Assembly: GCF_016918765.2 (NCBI RefSeq)
Contig: NZ_CP092104.1
Coordinates: 2,666,001 to 2,730,000 of the forward strand
DNA from: Flagellatimonas centrodinii
Lineage (GTDB): Bacteria > Pseudomonadota > Gammaproteobacteria > Nevskiales > Nevskiaceae
Direction: 5' to 3'
DNA: 64,000 nt
Shown here: positions 26,257-35,339 of the stretch, one piece after another
Numbering within the stretch: position 1 is the stretch's first letter
Layout: every line of letters begins with the position of its first letter
Made by a program: the position numbers and the translations under genes
The notes under the pieces: model-generated
Databases searched by the model: none
What the model was told of the DNA's origin: nothing
Seen by the model: the letters and a program-made list of their open reading frames with translations, nothing else

Positions 26257-27312
26257 ATGAGCAACCCGCGCTTCGAAGACGTCTACCGACCGGCCATTCC
26301 CTTGGCATATGTCCAGCTCATCTTCGATTACGCAGCGCGAAACGGGGTGGCAAGAGAGACGCTGGTACAGGGCCTTGGACTCTCCCGCAGTCTGCTCGGC
26401 TCGGTCGATGCCAGGGTTTCACGGCACGATGCAGGTGCGATCCTGCTGCGGGCCATCAAGCTCACCGGCAATCCCGGCACGGGTTTCGAGATCGGCCTGG
26501 CCAGCAGCATCACGACCCACGGGCTTTTTGGCTTCGGGTTCATGGCCGCTTCGACCCTGCGAGAAGGCATGGTCTTCGGAAACAGGTTCCTGCCGACGCG
26601 GCTTCCGTACCTTCGCCTGGATGTCTATGTCGAAGGGGATCAGGCGGTGGTGTCGGTTCTTGACACGGCGGACCTGGGGGTCGTTCGGAACCATACCTTC
26701 GAGTTCTTCCTCGTCGGCGTGTACCGATTGCTGATGCAGGCGGCCTTCGGGCTCCTTGAGGCGCGGCATGTGGAGCTCTGGTGTGACTATCCGCAGCCGA
26801 AGTACTACAGCCGTTACCGGGAACGGCTCCCAGCGATGCGTTTCAGCAAGGCGTCGAACCAGGTGCGCCTCCCCGCCGCCATTCTCGATCTGCCATTACC
26901 GATGGCCAACCCTATCGCGGCCGCACAGGTCACGGCGCACCTTGAGCGGGAACTGGCGATACTGGGAGAAACCGAAGATCTGCTCGCCCGAATTCGCGCG
27001 GCGCTGATCATCCGCGACGGCAGATATCCCGGGTTGGATGAGGTGTCCCGCAAGCTCAACATGTCGTCACGCACGATTCGCAGGAAGATGGCGAATCATG
27101 GGATCAGTTTCAGAAAGGTACTCGATGATGTTTTGCGTCGAGAAGCGATCACGCTGTTGAGCGACACGGCGATGAGCATCGAACAGATTGCAGACCGGTT
27201 GGGATACTCCGATCCCGCCAACTTCACGCGGGCCTTTCATCGCTGGACACTGACGACTCCGAGCGCTTACCGGGCCGAAAATGGTGGCGACGACGGTCGA
27301 GCCGGCCGTTGA
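26257..27312 (+). CDS. AraC-family regulator, OruR/ArgR-like with arabinose-binding-type N-terminus
   Basis: The 351-residue protein has a ligand-sensing N-terminal half (SITTHGLFGFGFMAASTLREG) and a C-terminal double HTH (VSRKLNMSSRTIRRKM; then SIEQIADRLGYSDPANFTRAFHRW). It is divergent from the two esterase genes with about 180 bp between, the usual layout for a regulator controlling its neighbours, so it probably controls ester use. The inducer is unknown. Confidence 0.88.
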   Translation: MSNPRFEDVYRPAIPLAYVQLIFDYAARNGVARETLVQGLGLSRSLLGSVDARVSRHDAGAILLRAIKLTGNPGTGFEIGLASSITTHGLFGFGFMAASTLREGMVFGNRFLPTRLPYLRLDVYVEGDQAVVSVLDTADLGVVRNHTFEFFLVGVYRLLMQAAFGLLEARHVELWCDYPQPKYYSRYRERLPAMRFSKASNQVRLPAAILDLPLPMANPIAAAQVTAHLERELAILGETEDLLARIRAALIIRDGRYPGLDEVSRKLNMSSRTIRRKMANHGISFRKVLDDVLRREAITLLSDTAMSIEQIADRLGYSDPANFTRAFHRWTLTTPSAYRAENGGDDGRAGR

Positions 27313-27427
27313 CGCTTGGCCCCCGTCGGCGGAAACGAACGGCCAGGGCAGTCGGGGCGGCATCCTGCAGCCTGCCGATACTTCAAGCGCCTCACCGTAT
27401 CCTCGCAACAGGTAGGCTGTCGCTCCC

Positions 27428-28270
27428 GTGACCCCGAATCCCCGTACGCAGCCCCTCCTGACCTCGCCTGTCCACCAGGCGCTACTGGCATCGCGTGATT
27501 CCGGAGGGGGCGCGGTCGCGTGCTCGCTGGATTTGGGGCGCACCACCACCACCGTGGTCGCCGGGCCCGAGACCTGGGTCTGGAATGCGCAGGCCTTCCC
27601 TTATCTGGCGCGCTGTCGCGAACGCACGGTCTACTACTGGGACGGCGATGACTTCGCGGTGGCGTCACGCTTCGGTAGCGGCTTGATCAAGCTGGTCCCC
27701 ACCGACTGGGGGCCGCCGACATTCGAGATCGACGGCATCAAGATGTTGCCGACGGCGCAGGTTTCGCCCTATGCCGATGCCGTGCGCAAGGTGGGGCTGA
27801 TCGCGCCACGCGGCAAGATCATCCTGGATACCTGCGGCGGACTCGGCTACTTCGCGGCGTGCTGCCTGCAGGGTAGGGCGCAACGGGTGCTGTCGTTCGA
27901 GAAGAATCCGGATGTGATCTGGCTGCGCAGTCTCAATCCGTGGTCACCGGTGGTGGCGGACGAACCGGCGCTGTCGTTGACCGAAGGCGACATCACGGTC
28001 GAGTTGCCGAAGCTGGCGGCGGCGTCGGTCGACGCCGTCCTCCACGACCCGCCGCGCTTCGGCATCGCCGGCGAGCTGTATTCCCAAACCTTCTATGGCG
28101 AGCTGGCGCGGGTGCTGCGGCCGGGGGGTGTGTTGTTCCACTACACGGGCAGCCCCAACCGCCTCACCAGCGGGCGTGATCTGCCGCGCGAGGTCGCTAC
28201 ACGCTTGCAGAAAGCGGGCTTCTCGGTGCGGGCCGACGGCGACGGGCTGCTGGCGATCAAACGCTGCTGA
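27428..28270 (+). CDS. Class I SAM-dependent methyltransferase-like protein (spermidine-synthase-like fold)
   Basis: The 280-residue protein has a SAM-binding motif ILDTCGGLGYFAACCL, an acidic loop FEKNPDVIWL and the catalytic-type motif VLHDPPRFGIAGELYSQTFY, followed by LARVLRPGGVLFHYTG. The DPPR loop suggests a nucleic-acid or small-molecule methyltransferase. The N-terminal 110 residues are beta-rich. GTG is the likely start. Substrate unknown. Confidence 0.78.
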   Translation: MTPNPRTQPLLTSPVHQALLASRDSGGGAVACSLDLGRTTTTVVAGPETWVWNAQAFPYLARCRERTVYYWDGDDFAVASRFGSGLIKLVPTDWGPPTFEIDGIKMLPTAQVSPYADAVRKVGLIAPRGKIILDTCGGLGYFAACCLQGRAQRVLSFEKNPDVIWLRSLNPWSPVVADEPALSLTEGDITVELPKLAAASVDAVLHDPPRFGIAGELYSQTFYGELARVLRPGGVLFHYTGSPNRLTSGRDLPREVATRLQKAGFSVRADGDGLLAIKRC

Positions 28271-28387
28271 TACCGGCCGGATGATTCGGCATTGCGGATG
28301 GCTTCGATCACGTCGAAAAGCTGGACGGTCTGCTGCAAGTCCGGCAAAATGTTGCAATGCACCATAACCACGACATCGACGCAAATC

Positions 28388-28430
28388 GCGGCGAGCCGCC
28401 CTAGCGTTTGATTTCGCGGCTCGCCCGCCG
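28388..28430 (+). promoter_or_regulatory. Stem-loop in the leader of the SulP gene
   Basis: GGCGAGCCGC (28,390-28,399) pairs perfectly with GCGGCTCGCC (28,416-28,425) around a 16-nt loop. No T-run follows. It lies 80-120 nt before the transporter start and may be a leader RNA structure. Confidence 0.35.
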
Positions 28431-28508
28431 CGTGCATCCCCCCGACGTCCCATGTTTTTGCTGCCGGCACGCTGCCTGCGGCCGTCTGCTTCTGGAGTGC
28501 TTGCCCTG

Positions 28509-30023
28509 ATGCTGTCGCCAGCTGTTGTCAAAACCAATCTTCTCAGCGGCCTCACGGTCGCATTGGCCATGGTCCCCGAGGCTGTGGCCTTCGCGCTGGT
28601 GGCGCAAGTCTCGCCGCTCACGGGGTTGTACGCGGCCTTCATCGTGTCGCTGATCACATCGGTATTTGGCGGCCGTCCCGGCATGATCTCGGGCGCCGCT
28701 GGCGCGCTGGCAGTGGTGATGGTCAGCCTGGTGGTCTCACACGGCGCTGAATATCTGTTCGCGGCGGTGGTGCTGATGGGCGCGTTGCAGCTCCTGTTTG
28801 CTGCGGCGCGGCTCGGCAAGTTCATCCGCATGGTGCCGCATCCGGTGATGCTCGGCTTCGTCAACGGTCTCGCCATCGTGATCTTTCTGGCGCAGTTCAC
28901 CCACTTCAAGGTGACGCAGCCCGATGGCGGTTCGGCCTGGCTGTCGGGTATGGCGCTGTACGTCATGGTCGGTTTGATCGCTCTGACGGTCGCCATCATT
29001 TACCTGCTGCCGCGTCTCACCCAGGCGGTACCGGCCACCCTGGTGGCCATCATCGTGGTGAGCCTGTTGACGCTGGGGCTGGACATCGACACCCGCACGG
29101 TGGGTGATCTCGGCTCGATCGCGGGCGGCCTGCCCAGCTTCCACCTGCCGGCCGTGCCGTGGAACCTGGAAACGCTGCAGATCATCCTGCCGTACTCGCT
29201 GGTGCTGGCCGCCATTGGTCTGATCGAATCGCTGCTGACGCTGAACCTCATTGATGACATGACCGATACCCGCGGGCGGCCCAACCGCGAGTGCGCGGCA
29301 CAGGGGGCGGCCAACGTGGTCACCGGCTTCTTCGGCGGCATGGGCGGCTGCGCGATGATCGGCCAGAGCATGATCAACGTTGGCAACAAGGCGCTGCACC
29401 GGCTCTCCGGCGTGGCGACGGCGCTGTTTCTGCTGTCCTTCATCCTGTTCGGCTCGGCGTTGATCGAACAGATTCCGCTGGCCGCCCTGATTGGCGTGAT
29501 GTTCGTGGTGGCCGAAAAAACCTTCGAGTGGGGCAGCTTCCGACTGTTCGGCAAGGTGCCGCGCGCCGACGTCATCGTCGGCCTGCTGGTGGCCATTGTC
29601 ACGGTACTGGTGGACCTCGCCATGGCGGTCGTGGTCGGCGTGATCTTCTCGGCCCTGGTGTTCGCCTGGGAACATGCCAAGAAGGTGCGTGTCACCCACC
29701 GCGACCGCAGCGACGGGGCCAAGGTCTACGAAGTCGAGGGCACCGTCTTCTTTGCTTCCGCTGCCGGCTTTCAGCAGCAGTTCGTGCCGCGCGACGACCC
29801 GGATCTGGTCGAGATCGATTTCCGCAATGCGCGGCTGATCGATCACTCCGCCATCGAGGCGGTCAACACCCTGGCGGAGCGCTACCAGCGTGCCGGCAAG
29901 CGGCTGCTGCTGCGGCATCTCAGCCCGGATTGTCTGGAGCTGCTCGACAAGGCAAGGCGGATGATCGTGGTGGACTACCGGGAAGATCCCCAGTACCGGG
30001 TGGCCGACGACAAGTTGGCCTGA
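28509..30023 (+). CDS. SulP-family inorganic anion transporter with STAS domain
   Basis: The 504-residue product has the SulP membrane domain (GLTVALAMVPEAVAFAL, PLTGLYAAFIVSLITSVFGG, GFVNGLAIVIFLAQF) with 10 or more helices and a cytoplasmic STAS domain from about residue 400 (LVEIDFRNARLIDHSAIEAV). The family carries sulfate, bicarbonate or other anions; this branch is close to bicarbonate/sulfate exchangers, and the substrate cannot be read from sequence. ATG at 28,509 follows GGAG by 11 bases; an earlier in-frame ATG at 28,452 lacks a ribosome site. Confidence 0.92.
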   Translation: MLSPAVVKTNLLSGLTVALAMVPEAVAFALVAQVSPLTGLYAAFIVSLITSVFGGRPGMISGAAGALAVVMVSLVVSHGAEYLFAAVVLMGALQLLFAAARLGKFIRMVPHPVMLGFVNGLAIVIFLAQFTHFKVTQPDGGSAWLSGMALYVMVGLIALTVAIIYLLPRLTQAVPATLVAIIVVSLLTLGLDIDTRTVGDLGSIAGGLPSFHLPAVPWNLETLQIILPYSLVLAAIGLIESLLTLNLIDDMTDTRGRPNRECAAQGAANVVTGFFGGMGGCAMIGQSMINVGNKALHRLSGVATALFLLSFILFGSALIEQIPLAALIGVMFVVAEKTFEWGSFRLFGKVPRADVIVGLLVAIVTVLVDLAMAVVVGVIFSALVFAWEHAKKVRVTHRDRSDGAKVYEVEGTVFFASAAGFQQQFVPRDDPDLVEIDFRNARLIDHSAIEAVNTLAERYQRAGKRLLLRHLSPDCLELLDKARRMIVVDYREDPQYRVADDKLA

Positions 30024-30052
30024 CGGACGAAGGCCCCGTAAGCTTTGGCCCG

Positions 30053-30385
30053 ATGAAGAACGAAAAAGACATTCATGAATCCTTCTGCCGCGTCTATGCC
30101 GATGCGGTGGTGCGATTCATCGTGACCGGTATCAACGAAGACGTGTCGTTCGATGAGGCGGGGCAACAGTTCGTCTCCCGCGAGGTCGACGACGACACGT
30201 CGCCGGCGGCCTGCGAATGGTGGGTGGGCAGCGACTGGCCGACGTTTGTCGGCCCGCTGAGCTGCCCGACCGATCTGGCGCATCCGAAGTTCGCGGAGGA
30301 GCCTCTGAAGCGGGCGATCATCCACGCCCTGCGGAAGTCCGCCACCGGTCGACGGATGAGCCAGATTCTCGCCGGCCAGGATTGA
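30053..30385 (+). CDS. Hypothetical protein
   Basis: The 110-residue acidic protein contains ACEWWVGSDWPTFVGPLSC and a basic C-terminal helix. I recognise no domain and no signal or membrane segment. It follows the SulP gene by 29 bases on the same strand and may be cotranscribed. Confidence 0.65.
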   Translation: MKNEKDIHESFCRVYADAVVRFIVTGINEDVSFDEAGQQFVSREVDDDTSPAACEWWVGSDWPTFVGPLSCPTDLAHPKFAEEPLKRAIIHALRKSATGRRMSQILAGQD

Positions 30386-30392
30386 GCCTGCG

Positions 30393-31121
30393 CTAGCGCT
30401 TCGGCTTGCCGCCGCGCAGGCCGAATTTCACCGCATCCATCAGGTCCAGCGGCACCTGCCGGCGGATGGCGCTGATCTGTGAGGCGCGGATGCGGCGCTT
30501 GGTGTCAGCGTGGGCACGCATGTCGAGCTTGCCGACGGTCGCGGCCAGCGCTCGGGCGCGGTCGAGCAGCTGCGAGGGTTCCACCAATTCGTCGAAGAAG
30601 CCGGCGCTCACCGCGGCTTCGGGGGTAAAGGATTCCGACAGCACGATGGTGCGCTGATAGGCGGCTGGGGTCAGGCGCTGCTTCATCGTCGTACAGGCCA
30701 CCCGCGGCATGGTCAGGCCCAGCGCCACCTCGTTGGCGGCCACCTGGAAGTCGCCACGACTGCCGATGATGTAGTCGGCTGACAGCATCATGAACACCCC
30801 CATGGCAAAGGCGTGACCATTGCAGGCGACAATGACCGGGAAGGGGTATTCCATGATCCGCGCGGTCAGCGAGTAGCCGGCACGCAGCATGCGCAGGGTG
30901 TCGACACCGCCGCTTTTCATCACTTTCAGGTCATAGCCGGCGGAGAACACCCCTTCACGGCCGGTGAGGATGACCACGGCCTTGTCCTTCTCGGCCTGGC
31001 GGAAGGCGGCGTAGATGCCTTTGAGTACCGACGGTGGCAGGGCATTGCGCTTGCCGTCGTCGAGGGTGATGACGGCGATGCCGTCCTGCAGTTGATAGTG
31101 GACGCTGTCGTGCTGGGCCAT
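30393..31121 (-). CDS. Enoyl-CoA hydratase/isomerase (crotonase) family protein
   Basis: The 242-residue protein has the crotonase fold: AVITLDDGKRNALP, the CoA-binding and oxyanion segment GREGVFSAGYDLKVM, and the second oxyanion region NGHAFAMGVFMMLSADYIIG. Where classical hydratases have two catalytic glutamates, the second region reads ANEVALGL with one Glu, so the precise reaction is uncertain. ATG at 31,121 begins the conserved domain. It is monocistronic and convergent with the preceding gene. Confidence 0.88.
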   Translation of the reverse strand: MAQHDSVHYQLQDGIAVITLDDGKRNALPPSVLKGIYAAFRQAEKDKAVVILTGREGVFSAGYDLKVMKSGGVDTLRMLRAGYSLTARIMEYPFPVIVACNGHAFAMGVFMMLSADYIIGSRGDFQVAANEVALGLTMPRVACTTMKQRLTPAAYQRTIVLSESFTPEAAVSAGFFDELVEPSQLLDRARALAATVGKLDMRAHADTKRRIRASQISAIRRQVPLDLMDAVKFGLRGGKPKR

Positions 31122-31374
31122 GGCGGGCACTCCGGAAAAGGGACTGTCCCCAGTGTAGACCTCGCGGCCGTGGTCGTCGGCTGGCCGCGGGGCCACGGCG
31201 CCTGGGCTGAGAGGCCGACGCTGCCATCGAGGGGCATGATCGAGCTGCGCGTTACAGGATGGCATCCCCGACTGAGCAGCCCCGACATGGCGCGGGTGAA
31301 ATGCAGGCGGCGGGGCAGTAGTAGAAACAGCCAGACGTCATTGAAGCGTCGCCGCAGCACGGCATACTCGACGC

Positions 31375-33858
31375 ATGATCATGAATCGATTCCCTGTGGG
31401 CGGCGGCTTGCTGCTGGCTGCGCTGCTGCTGGCGGGCTGCAATGACAACAGTCGGGCGTTGCCGTCCGATCTCGGCCCGACGCCGACGCCGACAGCCAGC
31501 CCCAGCCCGACGCCGGCGCTGGTAGGGCAGTGGCTGACCACCGATGCCCATGTCCATACCGACCACTCCTCTGACGGCTCCGCATTCCGACAGCTGTCGA
31601 GCGACGCCTTGCCCGGCAACGTGTCGATCGCCGACCAGATCGGCCAGGGACTCCTGCGCGGGCTGGACTTCATGGCGCTCACCGACCATCGCACCTATGA
31701 CCAGCACTGGGACCCGCTGTGGGCCAGTCACGACCTGCTGCTGATCCCCGGCGAGGAAGCCAATGGCAGCCCCCACGCCAACATCTTCGGCGCAGTGGAC
31801 ACCGTGCTCGATGGCCAGGACGGCCCCGAGGGTGCAGCGCACAAGCCCACCCAGCAGAGTATCTGGGATGCGCACGCCCAGGGGGCCGTGTGGCAGGTCA
31901 ACCATCCCAACCGCGACTCGATGAACGAGGATGGCAGCGCCAATGACCAGGGCAGTGTGGTGGGCGCCAACCTGATCGAGGTGTGGAACGTCGCCGAAGA
32001 CATCGAGCTGCAGCTGAACTACGCCGAAAGCCGTTGGAACCTCGGCTACGAGACCGGCATCAGCGCCAGTTCCGATAACCACTTCCGCGAACTCTGGTTG
32101 TTGGGCTTTGGCCCCGGCACCGTGCACACGCACGTGTTCGCGGCCAACGACAGCGAGCGCGGCATTCTCGATGGGCTGCGACGGGGGCGGACCACGCTCA
32201 GCGATGGCAGGCCGCTGGCCGCCTTCCTCACGATGGAGGCCGATGCGGACGGTGACGGGGTGTTCGAGGCGATCAATGGCGATACCGTCACGGCGGCGCC
32301 CGGGCAGACGATCACCTTCCGCTTCCGCGCCCGGCGTGCCATCGGCCAGACCCTGCAGGTCATTGCCCAGCCGGGACGCATGCTGCCGCCGGTGGCGGTG
32401 TTTTCGCCACGGCTGCCGGATGAGACCTTCACGTGGACCCTGACGATGCCGGCGCAGCCCAGCTGGGTGCGGGCGGAGCTGCGGGGCGTTGGCATGGGTC
32501 TGCCCGACGACGACGCGCTGCCACGCAACGAGCGCAGCCGACGGGCGCTGACCTCGCCGATTTTCCTGCGGCCCACGGGGATGATCGTGACGCCTGCGGG
32601 CGAACGCCCGGTGCCCGCCGATGCCGGTCCTGCGGATTCGGCGGAACGCATCATCGGGCCCGACGGCCAGTTCACCGGGTTTCCTGACGCGGTGACCCTC
32701 GCCGACGGCACCCTGCTGGTGGTTGCCGAAACTCATGACGCCACCGGCACCGACATCTGGTTGCGTCGCGGCGATGCCGATCCGGTGATGCTCAACGTGG
32801 TGGCCGGCTTCGCTCGCTTCCCCCGTATTGCAGCCGTCGGGGATCAGGTCTGGGTGGCGTGGGAAGACGAGCGGGTCGGGCAACGGCCGCGCCAGCCACG
32901 CATCCTGCTGCGGGGCTCCCTCGATGGTGGTCGCAGCTGGGGCGCCGAGCAGGTGCTGGACTCCGGCCCCGCCCGCAGTATCCGACCCGCGCTGGCGGTG
33001 ATGGCAGACGGCCGGCCGGTGGTGGCCTGGAGCGACAACCGTCGCCGCTGCTTCGATCTCTATGTGCAGATCGGGGTCGACGGCACGTCACAGTCGCTGA
33101 GCGACGACAAGGCCTGCACGCCGGGCACGCTGGTCGACACCCGCAGCTCCCGCGATCCGGCGTCGCTGCATCCCGCGCTGGCGGTGCAGGCCAATGGCAC
33201 CGTCACCGTGGTGTTCCAGGACAACCGTTTCGACCCCAACCCCGGCTGGACCGGCGAGACCGGCTTCAATGGCGGCTTCGAGGGTGTCGACCGCACCGAT
33301 CCGGACAACTGGGAGATTCTGGCCCGCAGTCGCGACCCGGCCACCGGGGCCTGGTCGGCACCGGTGCGGGTATCAGCCAATGGCAGCAATGATCCCTTCG
33401 ACGAGACGGCGCGTGCCGACCGGCATCCGGCGTTGGCGGTGGCGGCCGACGGCATCACGCTGATGGCCGTGTGGGATGCCAAGCCGCTGCGGTCAGCCGG
33501 GGTCAACAGCGAGGTCCACGCCAGTCATTCCACCGATGGTGGCCTCAGCTGGAGCGCGCCGGCAGCCGTCGATGACAGTGTCTCGGCCATGCAGCAGCGG
33601 CCGGCGGTCGGCCCCGCCGGCGCCGGCTTTGCGGTGGCTTGGATGGACAACCGCGATGCCGACTGGCGCCATCGCATCTGGGCGCGGCAGTGGCAGCCCG
33701 AAACCGGCTGGGCGATGGATCGTCGCCGTCTGAGCGGCCCCGGCAACGCCGGCTGGCCACGGCTTGCCGGTTCCCGCCTGCTGTGGACCAGCGATCGCGG
33801 CGCGAGCGCCGGGCAGCGAGACCCGACCTGGCAGGTGTGGCAGCGCGTAATCGACTGA
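31375..33858 (+). CDS. CehA/McbA-type PHP-domain lipoprotein with C-terminal sialidase-like repeats
   Basis: The 827-residue protein begins with a lipoprotein signal (LLLAALLLAGCNDN) and a Thr/Pro linker. The PHP metallohydrolase domain follows with metal ligands in TDAHVHTDHSSDG, ALTDHRTYDQHW and GEEANGSPHANIF, as in CehA/McbA. From about residue 430 to the end there are BNR/sialidase-like beta-propeller motifs (SLDGGRSWG, STDGGLSWS). It probably hydrolyses an ester or phosphoester outside the inner membrane; the substrate is unknown. Confidence 0.85.
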   Translation: MIMNRFPVGGGLLLAALLLAGCNDNSRALPSDLGPTPTPTASPSPTPALVGQWLTTDAHVHTDHSSDGSAFRQLSSDALPGNVSIADQIGQGLLRGLDFMALTDHRTYDQHWDPLWASHDLLLIPGEEANGSPHANIFGAVDTVLDGQDGPEGAAHKPTQQSIWDAHAQGAVWQVNHPNRDSMNEDGSANDQGSVVGANLIEVWNVAEDIELQLNYAESRWNLGYETGISASSDNHFRELWLLGFGPGTVHTHVFAANDSERGILDGLRRGRTTLSDGRPLAAFLTMEADADGDGVFEAINGDTVTAAPGQTITFRFRARRAIGQTLQVIAQPGRMLPPVAVFSPRLPDETFTWTLTMPAQPSWVRAELRGVGMGLPDDDALPRNERSRRALTSPIFLRPTGMIVTPAGERPVPADAGPADSAERIIGPDGQFTGFPDAVTLADGTLLVVAETHDATGTDIWLRRGDADPVMLNVVAGFARFPRIAAVGDQVWVAWEDERVGQRPRQPRILLRGSLDGGRSWGAEQVLDSGPARSIRPALAVMADGRPVVAWSDNRRRCFDLYVQIGVDGTSQSLSDDKACTPGTLVDTRSSRDPASLHPALAVQANGTVTVVFQDNRFDPNPGWTGETGFNGGFEGVDRTDPDNWEILARSRDPATGAWSAPVRVSANGSNDPFDETARADRHPALAVAADGITLMAVWDAKPLRSAGVNSEVHASHSTDGGLSWSAPAAVDDSVSAMQQRPAVGPAGAGFAVAWMDNRDADWRHRIWARQWQPETGWAMDRRRLSGPGNAGWPRLAGSRLLWTSDRGASAGQRDPTWQVWQRVID

Positions 33859-33885
33859 CCCCACGGGTGCTACCGCCCAAGCGCA

Positions 33886-34488
33886 TCAGGGACGCGTCAT
33901 CGCCGCTTCGGCCAGCGCCAGCACGTCGATGGTCGCCAGCTCGTCGAGCTGCGGGCGCTGCAGTTGCGCATTGACGGCCCGCACGATGCCCTCTCGAACC
34001 GCGATCACCAGCGGGTTGATTCGGTCCAACAGGCTGGTGGGTAGCGCCCGCAGCTCCGCTGGCAGCGCGGCGTTCACCCGAATGTTGCGGCTGCCGACCC
34101 GTAGCGGCACCAGGCGAATGGTGAGTGGGGCATAGGTGTGAACATCGACGTCGACCCGGATCTCGACCTCCATCGGCGTGCGTACCGGCATGCCCATCAG
34201 CCGCAGCGTGAGGTTCAGCAACCCGGTCAGCCGCAGGGTGAAGCCCACCTCGGCGTCGTCAGGTTCGCGGTGGTCGATGTGGAGATCGCGGGGCTGGAAC
34301 TGGTAGTCCGCCACCAGCAGGTCCTTGGGTAGCGCCGCGGTCGATCCTTCCACGGTTTCGCGCAGGGCGGTCTCGATTTCCGCCCGCAGCCGCGGCACGG
34401 TAACCAGGTGACGGATGAAATTCTCGCCGAAAGTCTGGTAACTGATGCGCCCGCTGTCGGCGGCGGTGGAGGCGGGGTCGGTGGTCAT
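33886..34488 (-). CDS. Hypothetical protein
   Basis: The 200-residue soluble protein has no signal peptide. Its middle alternates beta strands (DLHIDHREPDDAEVGFTLRL, MEVEIRVDVDVHTYAPLTIR), suggesting a beta-sandwich. ATG at 34,488 is preferred; it lies 7 bases after the rlmA stop, so the two may be cotranscribed. Function unknown. Confidence 0.7.
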   Translation of the reverse strand: MTTDPASTAADSGRISYQTFGENFIRHLVTVPRLRAEIETALRETVEGSTAALPKDLLVADYQFQPRDLHIDHREPDDAEVGFTLRLTGLLNLTLRLMGMPVRTPMEVEIRVDVDVHTYAPLTIRLVPLRVGSRNIRVNAALPAELRALPTSLLDRINPLVIAVREGIVRAVNAQLQRPQLDELATIDVLALAEAAMTRP

Positions 34489-34495
34489 GCCCCGA

Positions 34496-35335
34496 TCATT
34501 CACCGGTCGGCGGTTGCAGGCAAGGGTCGTCTGGCTGACGCTGAAACCAGAGCAGGGTGAAGGCCGCCTCGGTGTGGAAGCCGGCCCGCTGCAGGAGGGC
34601 CTCGCGACGTTCGGGGCGGGCCTTCCAGGCATACGGCGTCATCTGCAACAGCTGTGCAAGGGCGTTGGCCTCGAGCAACAGGGGCACGCGCAGTTCCTGG
34701 CGGTGGCGCAGCGAGAACCCGCGGCTGAAGCCGGTGAGAAACTTGTCCGGCACGTGCGGCCGGACCGTATCGAACAGCGCTTCTCGCAGGCTCAACAGAT
34801 GGTCGGCGGTCGGGGTGACCACCAGCACCTGCCCGGTCGGGCGCAGCACCCGGCGCAGTTCATCGTGGTGCAGTTGGGTGAACAGGTTGCAGACCACGTC
34901 AATGCTCTGATCGGCCAACGGCAGTTGGGCACCGCTCGCCACCAGCCAGGCCACCCCGGGTGTGCTGCGCGCCGCCAGACGAATGGCCGGCTTGGCGATG
35001 TCGACACCGACAACCCGGCTGCCGACGGCGCTCATTGCCGCCGTGTAGTACCCCTCGCCACAGCCGAGATCGAGCACCACCTCGGGGTGGATCGCCTGCA
35101 GGCCGGCGATCACGGCGTCGCGTAGCGGTGCGTAGTGGCCGGCAGCCAGAAAGTCGTGCCGTGCCCGCACCATGCCCGGCTCGTCGCCGGGGGCGCGGCT
35201 GTGCTTGTGTTGCACCGGCAGCAGGTTGACGTAACCCTCGCGGGCGACATCGAAGCTGTGGCCGTCCGGGCAGTGCCAGCGTCGGCTTTCGGTGTCGAGT
35301 GGGGCCCGGCACAGCGGGCAGCGGAACAGCGACAT
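34496..35335 (-). CDS. rlmA: 23S rRNA (guanine-N1)-methyltransferase RlmA
   Basis: The 279-residue protein begins with the zinc finger of RlmA (C6, C9, C22 and H26) followed by FDVAREGYVNLLPVQHKHS, a hallmark of the family. The SAM site is VVLDLGCGEGYYTAAM. It methylates G745 in helix 35 of 23S rRNA in E. coli. It lies 4 bases downstream of the FAD oxidoreductase gene. Confidence 0.93.
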   Translation of the reverse strand: MSLFRCPLCRAPLDTESRRWHCPDGHSFDVAREGYVNLLPVQHKHSRAPGDEPGMVRARHDFLAAGHYAPLRDAVIAGLQAIHPEVVLDLGCGEGYYTAAMSAVGSRVVGVDIAKPAIRLAARSTPGVAWLVASGAQLPLADQSIDVVCNLFTQLHHDELRRVLRPTGQVLVVTPTADHLLSLREALFDTVRPHVPDKFLTGFSRGFSLRHRQELRVPLLLEANALAQLLQMTPYAWKARPERREALLQRAGFHTEAAFTLLWFQRQPDDPCLQPPTGE

Positions 35336-35339
35336 GCGG

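Noticed and set aside
28737-29918. 393-codon leftward open frame
   Set aside because: Antisense to the SulP gene with low-complexity His/Gln/Arg content.
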